Shown: in pieces, positions 1-5,869 of the stretch | Numbering within the stretch: the first letter of the stretch is position 1 | Layout of the letters: each line of letters opens with the position of its first letter | Assembly (NCBI GenBank): GCA_024404215.1 | Contig: JAKSQI010000104.1 | Coordinates: forward strand, 1-5,962 | Reading direction: 5' to 3' | Source: Oscillospiraceae bacterium | Lineage (GTDB): Bacteria > Bacillota > Clostridia > Oscillospirales > Oscillospiraceae | DNA length: 5,962 nt | Notes under the pieces: generated by a model | What the model was told of the DNA's origin: nothing | The model's database searches: none | The model's input: only the letters and a program-made list of their open reading frames with translations | Translations under genes and position numbers: made by a program

Positions 1-109
1 TGAAGGGCGGATGCCCTCAGAAATACACTCCGCAATCACAGCTACTAAGGAGATTTCTCTCCACATGTCCGGGAATATTCACCCGATTCCCTTGTTCAGC
101 AAGAACAAG
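1..109 (-). ncRNA. Probable 5' part of a second cobalamin riboswitch (truncated by the window)
   Basis: The minus strand shows a 7-bp hairpin CTTGTTC-TTGCT-GAACAAG (91-109, P2-like) and then AAGGGAATCGGGTG. The P3-like hairpin CGGG-TGAATATT-CCCG follows (block 67-93). GTAGCTGTGATTGCGGAGTG (26-45) resembles the CTGTGA region that follows P3 in cobalamin aptamers. The usual CCCGC before CTGT is absent. In its place is an insert with the hairpin GGAGA-GAAA-TCTCC (49-62). The defining GCCACTG and AGTCAG blocks would lie left of base 1, so the assignment is provisional. Confidence 0.5.
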
Positions 110-193
110 AATGCGTGTCCGTTTCCGGGTCGCGCATTTGCCACAAAAGCCGATGCTATTTAATTCCGCCGAGGCATGTCCCTCAGCCCTCTC

Positions 194-222
194 ATTCTAT
201 ACTTTTACCTCTTTCCCGTCAA
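194..222 (-). promoter_or_regulatory. Predicted promoter of a leader RNA running off the left edge
   Basis: TTGACG (217-222) and TAGAAT (194-199) are each one base from consensus and separated by exactly 17 bases. The start is expected near 187. It lies just beyond the SulP terminator and points to a minus-strand gene outside the window, behind a leader of at least 187 bases with no credible ORF. Confidence 0.65.
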
Positions 223-274
223 TAGCCTGCCCCTCTTTTCTCCTCTCCGTCATGGTTTTCAGAAGACCGGCTGC

Positions 275-321
275 CAAAGAAAAAGCCCATTTGCCGGGCT
301 TTGCCGTGACAAATGGGCTTT
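275..321 (-). terminator. Intrinsic terminator after the SulP gene
   Basis: On the minus strand AAAGCCCATTTG (310-321) pairs perfectly with CAAATGGGCTTT (282-293) over 12 bp. The 16-base interior contains a small GGC-AAA-GCC hairpin. A T-rich tract (TTTTTCTTT) follows. The tract on the opposite strand is poorer, so it works mainly for the minus strand. Confidence 0.88.
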
Positions 322-347
322 CTGTGCTAATAGCTGCTATTGGGGGT

Positions 348-1997
348 TTACTCGGCAACGGAGGCCAGGGCAATGGCCTCTTCAATGTGGGCGGCAAAGT
401 TTTCCGCCCCCACCTTTTCCACAAAGCCGGCCTTCTCCATGGTCTTCATGGGCTGCTCGTTCACATGGGAGAAAATCAGGCGAACGCCCTTGGCCGTACA
501 CATGGCATGAAGCTCTTCCAGGGCCTTCATGGCGGTGGAGTCCAGGGCCGGCACACCGCGCATGCGGATGATCAGAGCCTTGGTGAAATCCTTCAGATGA
601 ATATCGGCAATGTGATCAGCGGTGCCGAAGAACATGGGACCGGAGATTTCATATACCCGAACATGCTTGGGCAGGTTCCGCAGCTCTTCCTCACTGCTGT
701 CCGGGTTTTCTTCATCGTAGTATTTCCAGCCGCTGACCCGGGATTCCTGAGCCATGCGCTTGATGAAGAGGATAACCGCAGCCAGCATGCCGATTTCAAT
801 GGCCACAACAAGGTCAAAGACAACGGTGAGAACAAAGGTGGCAACCAAAACCAGAATATCGCTCTTGGGAGCCGTCTTGCAAAGCTTGACAAAGGTTCTC
901 CAGCCGCACATGTTGTAAGCAACCATGAAAAGGATGGCAGCGATGCAGGGCATGGGAATCAGAGCGGCATAGGGCATGAGTACAACCAGAACAATCAGCA
1001 GAACAACAGCGTGAACCATGCCGGCGATGGGGGTGCGGCCGCCGTTCTTGATGTTGGCAGCGGTACGGGCAATGGCACCGGTGGCGGGAATGCCGCCAAA
1101 GAGGGCAGAACCGATGTTGCCGATACCCTGAGCTACCAGCTCCATGTTGGAGCGATGTTTGGAGTTAATCATGCCATCAGCTACAACAGCACTGAGCAGA
1201 GACTCAATGGCGGCTAGAATGGCAATGGTCAAGCCATTGCTCATGCCGGAGCGAATGGTGCCCCAGGTCAGTACAGGCAAATGGAAGGAGGGCAGCTTGT
1301 TGCTGATGGTATAAAGGTCGCCGATGGTGTTTACATTCATCTTCAGAAGCTTAACCATCAGAATACCCACGATTACGGCAATCAGGGAGCCGGGAATCTT
1401 TTCGCTGACCTTGGGCCATACAATGAGAATGGCCAGACAGACAGCGCCGACTACCAGGGCCTGCCAGTTCATGGTGCCGAAATTGCTGAAGACAGCCTTC
1501 AGCTTATCCATGGTTTCAATGGTATGGGTTCCGGCCGGATAGGTCAAGCCAAAGAAATCCTTCAGCTGACCGATGACGATGGTAACGGCAATACCGGCAG
1601 TAAAGCCGGTGGTGATGGTGAAAGGAATGAACTTAATCAGGCTGCCAAGACGGAATACGCCCATCAAAATGAGCAGGATACCGGCAATGACGGTGGCAAT
1701 GACCAAACCGTCCATGCCGTCGGCTGCCACAATACCGGCTACAATAGTAGCAAAGGCTGCGGTAGGACCGGCAATCTGAACCCGGCTGCCGCCAAAGAAT
1801 GAAATCAAAAAGCCCGCAATGATGGCGGTATAAATACCCTGTTCAGGGCCCACACCGGAAGCCAGTGCCAGAGCGATGGACAGAGGCAGGGCGATGATGG
1901 CTACGATGACACCGGCAATAATATCCTTAACCAGCTGCTGCTTGCTGTAGCCCTTCATCACGCTGAAGAGCTTGGGAACTAACTTATCCTTCTGCAT
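348..1997 (-). CDS. SulP family inorganic anion transporter with C-terminal STAS domain
   Basis: Integral inner-membrane transporter of 549 residues, the usual bacterial SulP length. Family members move sulfate, bicarbonate or dicarboxylates; the substrate here cannot be read from sequence. The N-terminal SulP signature is clear at about residues 36-80 (ALPLSIALALASGVGPEQG followed by IAGPTAA). Hydrophobic segments run from about residue 25 to 413, with conserved ESLLSAVVADG near 265-275 and GGIPATGAIARTAANI near 301-316. A charged linker (about 414-443) leads to a STAS domain (about 445-545) containing ISGPMFFGTAD and a D486-S487-T488 site in the position typical of STAS domains. The ATG is chosen because AGGAG lies 6 bases upstream (2004-2008). 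It stands alone: a predicted promoter precedes it and a terminator follows it. Family assignment is secure; the specific substrate is unknown. Confidence 0.96.
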   Translation of the reverse strand: MQKDKLVPKLFSVMKGYSKQQLVKDIIAGVIVAIIALPLSIALALASGVGPEQGIYTAIIAGFLISFFGGSRVQIAGPTAAFATIVAGIVAADGMDGLVIATVIAGILLILMGVFRLGSLIKFIPFTITTGFTAGIAVTIVIGQLKDFFGLTYPAGTHTIETMDKLKAVFSNFGTMNWQALVVGAVCLAILIVWPKVSEKIPGSLIAVIVGILMVKLLKMNVNTIGDLYTISNKLPSFHLPVLTWGTIRSGMSNGLTIAILAAIESLLSAVVADGMINSKHRSNMELVAQGIGNIGSALFGGIPATGAIARTAANIKNGGRTPIAGMVHAVVLLIVLVVLMPYAALIPMPCIAAILFMVAYNMCGWRTFVKLCKTAPKSDILVLVATFVLTVVFDLVVAIEIGMLAAVILFIKRMAQESRVSGWKYYDEENPDSSEEELRNLPKHVRVYEISGPMFFGTADHIADIHLKDFTKALIIRMRGVPALDSTAMKALEELHAMCTAKGVRLIFSHVNEQPMKTMEKAGFVEKVGAENFAAHIEEAIALASVAE

Positions 1998-2033
1998 GAT
2001 TCTCTCCTCTTTCTCATTATCTTACAAGTGTGC

Positions 2034-2052
2034 TTTTGTGCCGTGCACAAAA
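2034..2052. promoter_or_regulatory. Perfect 8-bp palindrome, candidate operator
   Basis: TTTTGTGC and GCACAAAA are perfect inverted arms separated by 3 bases. The site lies directly downstream of the predicted SulP transcription start, where a bound repressor would block initiation or early elongation. The cognate regulator is not in the window. As RNA it would make only a hairpin with a 3-base loop and no U-tract, so an operator is the more natural reading. Confidence 0.5.
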
Positions 2053-2059
2053 CTTAAAT

Positions 2060-2088
2060 ATTATGGCACAATTGCCATCGGATAGCAA
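2060..2088 (-). promoter_or_regulatory. Predicted promoter of the SulP gene
   Basis: The -35 TTGCTA (2083-2088) and -10 CATAAT (2060-2065) are separated by exactly 17 bases. The start would fall near 2053, leaving a leader of about 55 bases. The spacer contains an inverted repeat and the start region a second palindrome, so regulation is likely. A weaker alternative -10 (GATAAT) lies nearer the gene but lacks a good -35. Confidence 0.55.
2063..2078. repeat. Inverted repeat within the SulP promoter spacer
   Basis: ATGGCA and TGCCAT are perfect 6-base arms separated by CAAT, lying between the predicted -35 and -10 elements. It could be a second operator half-site pair. Its arms differ from the palindrome at 2034-2052 apart from a shared GGCACAA-like core. 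Confidence 0.4.
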
Positions 2089-2130
2089 GAGGGGTAAGGG
2101 GCTTTTTTCTGTCCAAAACAGGGGTAAGCC

Positions 2131-2159
2131 CGCCTCTGCGGATGAGTAACGCAGGGGCG
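2131..2159 (-). terminator. GC-rich hairpin after the NCS2 permease, possible weak terminator
   Basis: A 10-bp stem with one mismatch (2131-2140 with 2150-2159) and a 9-base loop lies about 20 bases after the permease stop. No U-tract directly follows; the nearest is TTTT about 10 bases on. It may be an inefficient terminator or an mRNA 3' end stabiliser, and some read-through into SulP is possible. Confidence 0.35.
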
Positions 2160-2179
2160 ACCACGCAAAGGAGCGGGAA

Positions 2180-3487
2180 TCAGGAAAGAACAAAGTAAAG
2201 CAGGAAGACCACAGCCAGAAGGATAACGCCGGGGGTCAGGTCCTTCCAGCGGCGGCGACAAAGGGCACAGACAACATAGCTGAGGAAGCCAATGCCGATG
2301 CCGGCGGTGATGGAATAGGTCATGGGAATGAAAACTATGGTCAGCAGGGCCGGAATGGCATCCGCCAGGTCCTTCAGCTCCAGCTTGGTGATATCCAGCA
2401 TTAGGTACATGCCCACCACAATCAGGGCCGGGGCCGTTACGGCAGCATTCATCATGCCCGCCAGAGGTGACAGGAAAAGAGCCAGCAGGAAGCAGACCCC
2501 GGTAACCAGGCCGGTAAGACCGGTACGGCCGCCGGCTACAATGCCGGAGGTAGATTCTGCATATACCGTTACGGTAGAGGTACCGCAAAGGGAACCCAAA
2601 ACCGTAGCCCCGGCATCTGCCAGCATCACCCGCCGCATACCGGTCATGTTGCCCTTTTCATCCACAAGGCCGGCCCTGGAACCGGTACCCACCAGATAGC
2701 CAATGGTATCAAACATATCCACAATGGTCATGGTGAGAATCAAGGCCAAAAGGGAAACGACGGAAGACAGTCCCCCATCCCCTAAAGCAAGGCCGTGGAA
2801 ATCCAGCTTGAGGAAAACCTTGCCCAAAGCAGTCGGCAGCATCACGGCATGCTCCGGCAGCTGGCTTTGCCCGCAAAGCAGGCTGATAAGAACGGTGGCA
2901 AGCATGCCCAAAATCAGGCCGCCGGGAATATGCAGCACCGTCAGTACAATGGTAATCAGCAGACCGGCCAAAGCAATCAGCACACCGGGACTGCTGAGGT
3001 CCGCCAAAGCAGGGACACCGGCGGAAACATCAATGAGGCCGGCATCAAACAGGCCAATCAGCATAATCAGCAGACCGATGCCCACGGTTATGGCATGCTT
3101 GAGGTTGGCCGGAATCAGCTTGGCAGCCTTCTCCCCAAAGGCCAGCACCGCAACAACGAAAAGCAGGCCGGAAATAAAGACAAGCGCCAGTGCCTGCTGC
3201 CAGGTGTAGCCATAGCCAAAGCAAAGGGTATAGGCAAAAAAGGCATTCATGCCCATGCCCGAGGCCATGGCAAAGGGCTTGTTGCTGAGCACCGCCGTAA
3301 GCAAGCAGCCGATGGCAGCACCCAAGCAGGTAGCAATCAGCGCCCCGTCAGCATCCATCCCCGTAACCGACAGAAAAACCGGGTTAACAAAGATGATGTA
3401 GGCCATGGCAAAAAAGGTTGTCAGGCCGGCGCGGATTTCAATGGACAGACTGCTGCCCTGTTCCTTGAGCTTAAAAAGATTTTTCAT
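2180..3487 (-). CDS. NCS2 family (AzgA/PbuG-like) nucleobase permease
   Basis: Predicted proton-coupled inner-membrane importer of purine bases, 435 residues, the normal length for the AzgA-like (COG2252) branch of NCS2. Visible family blocks are GLTTFFAMAYIIFVNP (21-36), PFAMASGMGMNAFFAY (71-86), VDMFDTIGYLVGTGSRAG (256-273) and ESTSGIVAGGRTGLTGLVTG (311-330); about 12-14 hydrophobic segments cover the rest. In many relatives the second block reads APGMG; here a Ser (S76) replaces the Pro. The ATG has a perfect AGGAGG (3494-3499) 6 bases upstream. Known relatives carry adenine, guanine or hypoxanthine, but the actual base is not evident. Unusually, it lies directly behind a cobalamin riboswitch and its terminator, so expression is expected to fall when cobamide is plentiful. 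This suggests, as an inference, a role in supplying a base for cobamide assembly or an adenine-type ligand rather than general purine salvage. Confidence 0.95.
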   Translation of the reverse strand: MKNLFKLKEQGSSLSIEIRAGLTTFFAMAYIIFVNPVFLSVTGMDADGALIATCLGAAIGCLLTAVLSNKPFAMASGMGMNAFFAYTLCFGYGYTWQQALALVFISGLLFVVAVLAFGEKAAKLIPANLKHAITVGIGLLIMLIGLFDAGLIDVSAGVPALADLSSPGVLIALAGLLITIVLTVLHIPGGLILGMLATVLISLLCGQSQLPEHAVMLPTALGKVFLKLDFHGLALGDGGLSSVVSLLALILTMTIVDMFDTIGYLVGTGSRAGLVDEKGNMTGMRRVMLADAGATVLGSLCGTSTVTVYAESTSGIVAGGRTGLTGLVTGVCFLLALFLSPLAGMMNAAVTAPALIVVGMYLMLDITKLELKDLADAIPALLTIVFIPMTYSITAGIGIGFLSYVVCALCRRRWKDLTPGVILLAVVFLLYFVLS

Positions 3488-3502
3488 ATGTGCCCTCCTA
3501 AG

Positions 3503-3556
3503 AAAAATAAAAACGCCGCAGGAATATACCGTTTGCTTGGTATACTCCCCGACGCA
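3503..3556 (-). terminator. Riboswitch-controlled intrinsic terminator before the permease
   Basis: On the minus strand, arms at 3539-3555 and 3514-3530 form a stem of about 16 bp. It has one bulged G and a few G-U pairs, an 8-base loop (AAGCAAAC) and a following TTTTTATTTTT tract. The U-tract ends a few bases before the AGGAGG of the permease. A small alternative hairpin, CCCGA-TGCG-TCGGG (3548-3561), uses part of the 5' arm and could compete with the terminator. This is the expression platform expected for transcription attenuation. Confidence 0.85.
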
Positions 3557-3563
3557 TCGGGAT

Positions 3564-3726
3564 GGTCTTCAGCCGGTATTCTGACTCAGGCCTCATCGCC
3601 GGCTTCGCCTTCCCAGACCCTTCGGCCCAGTGGCACATTGAAGCAGACTCTTCCATTACAGCATTGGCGGTGTGCAGGACTTTCACCTGACTTTCCTATT
3701 AAACCCAGGGGGGGTGCTGAAGAACC
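3564..3726 (-). ncRNA. Cobalamin riboswitch upstream of the NCS2 permease
   Basis: The RNA read on the minus strand shows the conserved cobalamin-aptamer blocks in order. They are TTTAATAGGAAAG, then the P3 hairpin CAGGTGAAAGTCCTG (3675-3689), a CCGCCAATGCTGTAA segment, GCCACTGGG (3626-3634), GGGAAGGC (3607-3614) and GATGAGGCC followed by AGTCAGAATACC (3575-3597). The ends pair as P1: GGT-CTTCAGC near 3716-3726 with GCTGAAGACC at 3564-3573, 10 bp with one bulged T. It is preceded by a promoter and followed within about 10 bases by a terminator that ends just before the permease ribosome-binding site. Ligand binding is therefore expected to stop transcription of the permease. Which cobamide form is sensed cannot be read here. 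Confidence 0.93.
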
Positions 3727-3744
3727 TATTCATTTTACTTTGTC

Positions 3745-3774
3745 ACTATACCACAGGCTGACACCTTTTGTAAA
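3745..3774 (-). promoter_or_regulatory. Predicted sigma-70 promoter of the riboswitch-permease unit
   Basis: The -35 TTTACA (3769-3774) and -10 TATAGT (3745-3750) are separated by 18 bases, with TGG directly before the -10 giving an extended -10 element. The start is expected near 3738, about 12 bases before the P1 strand of the riboswitch. Confidence 0.7.
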
Positions 3775-3796
3775 GGAAGAACCTTCCCAAAATGTG

Positions 3797-3830
3797 AAAA
3801 AGCTGCCCCGCCCCGAAGGGCAGAGCAGCT
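3797..3830 (-). terminator. Intrinsic terminator of the lipase-FAD dehydrogenase operon
   Basis: Ten bases after the dehydrogenase stop, the minus strand forms a 13-bp stem (3801-3813 with 3818-3830) closed by a UUCG tetraloop. A TTTTT tract follows at once. It separates this operon from the riboswitch-permease unit. Confidence 0.9.
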
Positions 3831-3840
3831 GTCAGCCGTT

Positions 3841-5211
3841 TTACAACCGCTCCATCACCTTGCCGGCAACATAAACGCCGCTGGCAGAGGCATGGGACAG
3901 GGAGTGGGTAACCCCGCTGCCATCGCCGATGATGAAAAGGTTGTGATAGTTGGATTCCAGATTTTCGTCCAGCTTAACCTCCATGTTGTAGAACTTGACT
4001 TCAACACCGTAAAGCAAAGTGTCGTCATTGGCGGTACCGGGGGCAATGCGGTCCAGCGCATAAATCATTTCTATTATACCATCCAGAATGCGCTTAGGCA
4101 GCACCAGACTCAAATCACCGGGGGTAGCATCCAAAGTGGGACGCACCGTACCTTCTTCAATTCGTTTGCGGTTGCTGCGCCGGCCCCGCTCCAGGTCACC
4201 GAAGCGCTGAACGATAACACCGCCCCCCAGCATGTTGGACAGGCGGGCAATGCTTTCGCCATAGCCGTTGCTGTCCCGGAAGGGCTCCGAGAAATGCTTG
4301 GACACCAGCAGGGCAAAATTAGTGTTGTCCGTCTTTTTTGCGGGATCTTCAAAGCTGTGTCCGTTTACGGTAACAATACCGTTGGTGTTTTCGTTAACCA
4401 CAATGCCATGGGGGTTCATGCAGAATGTGCGAACATTATCCTCAAACTTTTCCGTGCGGTAAACAATCTTGCTTTCATAAAGCTGGTCGGTGAGGTGAGA
4501 GAAAATGGCAGCCGGCAGCTCCACCCGCACGCCCAAATCCACCCGGTTGGAGCAGGTGGGAATGTTCATGCTGCGGCAGGTTTCTTCCATCCATTTGCTG
4601 CCGCTGCGGCCAACGGAAACGATGCAGCAGGTGCAGTCAGCCTGTCCGTTATCGTAATGAACACGATAACCCTCTTCCAGAGCTTCAATGGAGCGAACAG
4701 GGGTCATGAAATAGAAATCCATGGCATCCTTCATCTCAGCATACAGGTTTTCCAGCACCACATAGTTAATGTCTGTACCCAGGTGGCGGACAGAGGCATT
4801 CAGCAGGGTCAGCTTGTTCTGCATGCAGATTTTCTTAAACTCACTGCCGGCGGTGGAGTACATTTTTGTCCCCTCGCCACCGTGAGCCATGTTGATGCCG
4901 TCTACATACTCCATGAGCTTTATGGCCTTTTCCTTGCCGATATACTCATACAGGGTGCCGCCAAAGTCGTTTGTGATGTTATACTTGCCATCAGAGAAGG
5001 CACCGGCGCCGCCGAAGCCGTTCATGATGGCGCAGGTTTTGCAGCGGATGCAGGACTTGACCTTATCCCCGTCAATGGGGCATTTCCGCTTTTCCAGAGA
5101 TTGACCGGCCTCAAACACGGCAACCTTCAGGTCCGGGCGCTTCTGCATAAGCTCATAAGCGGAAAAGATGCCGCCCGGGCCGGCACCAATTATAATGACG
5201 TCATACTTCAT
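3841..5211 (-). CDS. FAD-dependent dehydrogenase (COG2509-type NAD(P)/FAD oxidoreductase)
   Basis: Cytoplasmic flavoprotein of 456 residues with an N-terminal dinucleotide-binding fold: IIIGAGPGG at 6-14, then the acidic FEAG at 33-36 that closes the ADP-ribose site. The C-terminal FAD block LFIIGDGSGVTHSLSHASASG (about 423-443) is typical of COG2509 proteins. A cysteine cluster C44, C54, C57, C60 precedes GFGGAGAFSDGK (65-76), a hallmark block of the family. Its role (redox, metal or structural) is not established, nor is the reaction. An in-frame ATG exists 15 bases upstream (5226), but AGGAG at 5219-5223 sits 7 bases before the ATG at 5211, so that one is chosen. The gene overlaps the upstream lipase-like gene by 11 bases, implying translational coupling, and is followed by a strong terminator. 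Confidence 0.93.
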   Translation of the reverse strand: MKYDVIIIGAGPGGIFSAYELMQKRPDLKVAVFEAGQSLEKRKCPIDGDKVKSCIRCKTCAIMNGFGGAGAFSDGKYNITNDFGGTLYEYIGKEKAIKLMEYVDGINMAHGGEGTKMYSTAGSEFKKICMQNKLTLLNASVRHLGTDINYVVLENLYAEMKDAMDFYFMTPVRSIEALEEGYRVHYDNGQADCTCCIVSVGRSGSKWMEETCRSMNIPTCSNRVDLGVRVELPAAIFSHLTDQLYESKIVYRTEKFEDNVRTFCMNPHGIVVNENTNGIVTVNGHSFEDPAKKTDNTNFALLVSKHFSEPFRDSNGYGESIARLSNMLGGGVIVQRFGDLERGRRSNRKRIEEGTVRPTLDATPGDLSLVLPKRILDGIIEMIYALDRIAPGTANDDTLLYGVEVKFYNMEVKLDENLESNYHNLFIIGDGSGVTHSLSHASASGVYVAGKVMERL

Positions 5212-5869
5212 GGTTATTCTCCTCACTGGTATATAATTCCTTGCGGTCGTATAGGGTATGATACAGCCAGGGATTCAGCAGGCGCAGCAGGGTGCGCGCC
5301 GTAGAATCAAGATTGGCCCGCCGGAACATGGTAAAGCGCTTAAAAGGGGGCATATAGGTAACAATATCGTTGCCCGCCGCAAAATTGCGGCAATCCTTAT
5401 ACAAGCCCGTGAGATAGCGCTGCAGCCGTTGCTCCTCCCCCTTTTTGGCACGGAAGGGACGAACGGAACCAAAGGTATACACATAAGGGCGCAGGCCGAA
5501 ATTATAGTTCAGGTCCTGACAGCAGAGCATGGCCTGACCGGACCCCAGAGACCATCCGATAATTTCCGTCTCAGCCCCGGGATGCTGCTCCTGCAGGGCC
5601 TGCCAGGCGGAACGGATATCCCGCTTAATGGTTTTATACATGTTGCCCCAGCCGTGATGAACATTCAAGGTTAGTGGCCGTCCCTCAAAGGGGAAGGCAT
5701 CGTAATATTTGCCGGAAAACTCAAAAATGTTGGCGAACCAGTCACTAAAGCCGTTGGTCTTCTGAAAATGAATTTGAATCACATTCCGTTCCGGCTCATA
5801 GTGGATTTCATAATTCACCTCATGATAAAAGCCCAGCAGCTGTTCCAGCCGACTGTGAAAGTAGGGCAC
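5201..5869 (-). CDS. Lipase (class 3)-like alpha/beta hydrolase, 5' end uncertain
   Basis: Predicted alpha/beta hydrolase of 222 residues from the GTG at 5869. VHHGWGNMY (70-78) matches the VHxGF-type oxyanion region of Lipase_3 proteins. IIGWSLGSG (103-111) is the nucleophile elbow, with S107. FGSVRP (133-138) resembles the family FGSPR block. D168 (in GNDIV) and H204 (in YHTLY) are placed to complete a Ser-Asp-His triad. No signal peptide is visible, so it is probably cytoplasmic; the substrate is unknown. The GTG has no Shine-Dalgarno site, and the frame stays open for 22 more codons upstream with similar composition, up to a TAG at 5936-5938. It then continues open for 8 codons to the window edge. 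The true start probably lies further upstream, and the gene may be interrupted or affected by a sequence error. It is co-transcribed with the FAD dehydrogenase. Confidence 0.82.
   Translation of the reverse strand: MPYFHSRLEQLLGFYHEVNYEIHYEPERNVIQIHFQKTNGFSDWFANIFEFSGKYYDAFPFEGRPLTLNVHHGWGNMYKTIKRDIRSAWQALQEQHPGAETEIIGWSLGSGQAMLCCQDLNYNFGLRPYVYTFGSVRPFRAKKGEEQRLQRYLTGLYKDCRNFAAGNDIVTYMPPFKRFTMFRRANLDSTARTLLRLLNPWLYHTLYDRKELYTSEENNHEV

Noticed and set aside
111..1217. Long open frame on the + strand (368 codons)
   Set aside because: It lies opposite the well-supported SulP gene, its translation is low-complexity (Gly, Asn, His rich) without family motifs, and it has no ribosome-binding site.
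3498..3686. Small minus-strand ORF of 62 codons before the permease
   Set aside because: It lies inside the cobalamin riboswitch and its terminator; the sequence is explained by RNA structure.
2795..3874. Open frame on the + strand (359 codons)
   Set aside because: It crosses the antisense of the permease, the riboswitch and two terminators. It has no recognisable domain.
5212..5226. Earlier ATG of the FAD dehydrogenase
   Set aside because: The ribosome-binding site AGGAG lies within this stretch and is correctly spaced for the ATG at 5211.
3892..5304. Long open frame on the + strand (470 codons)
   Set aside because: It is antisense to the FAD dehydrogenase, which has clear motifs and a good start. 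The frame is a by-product of codon bias.
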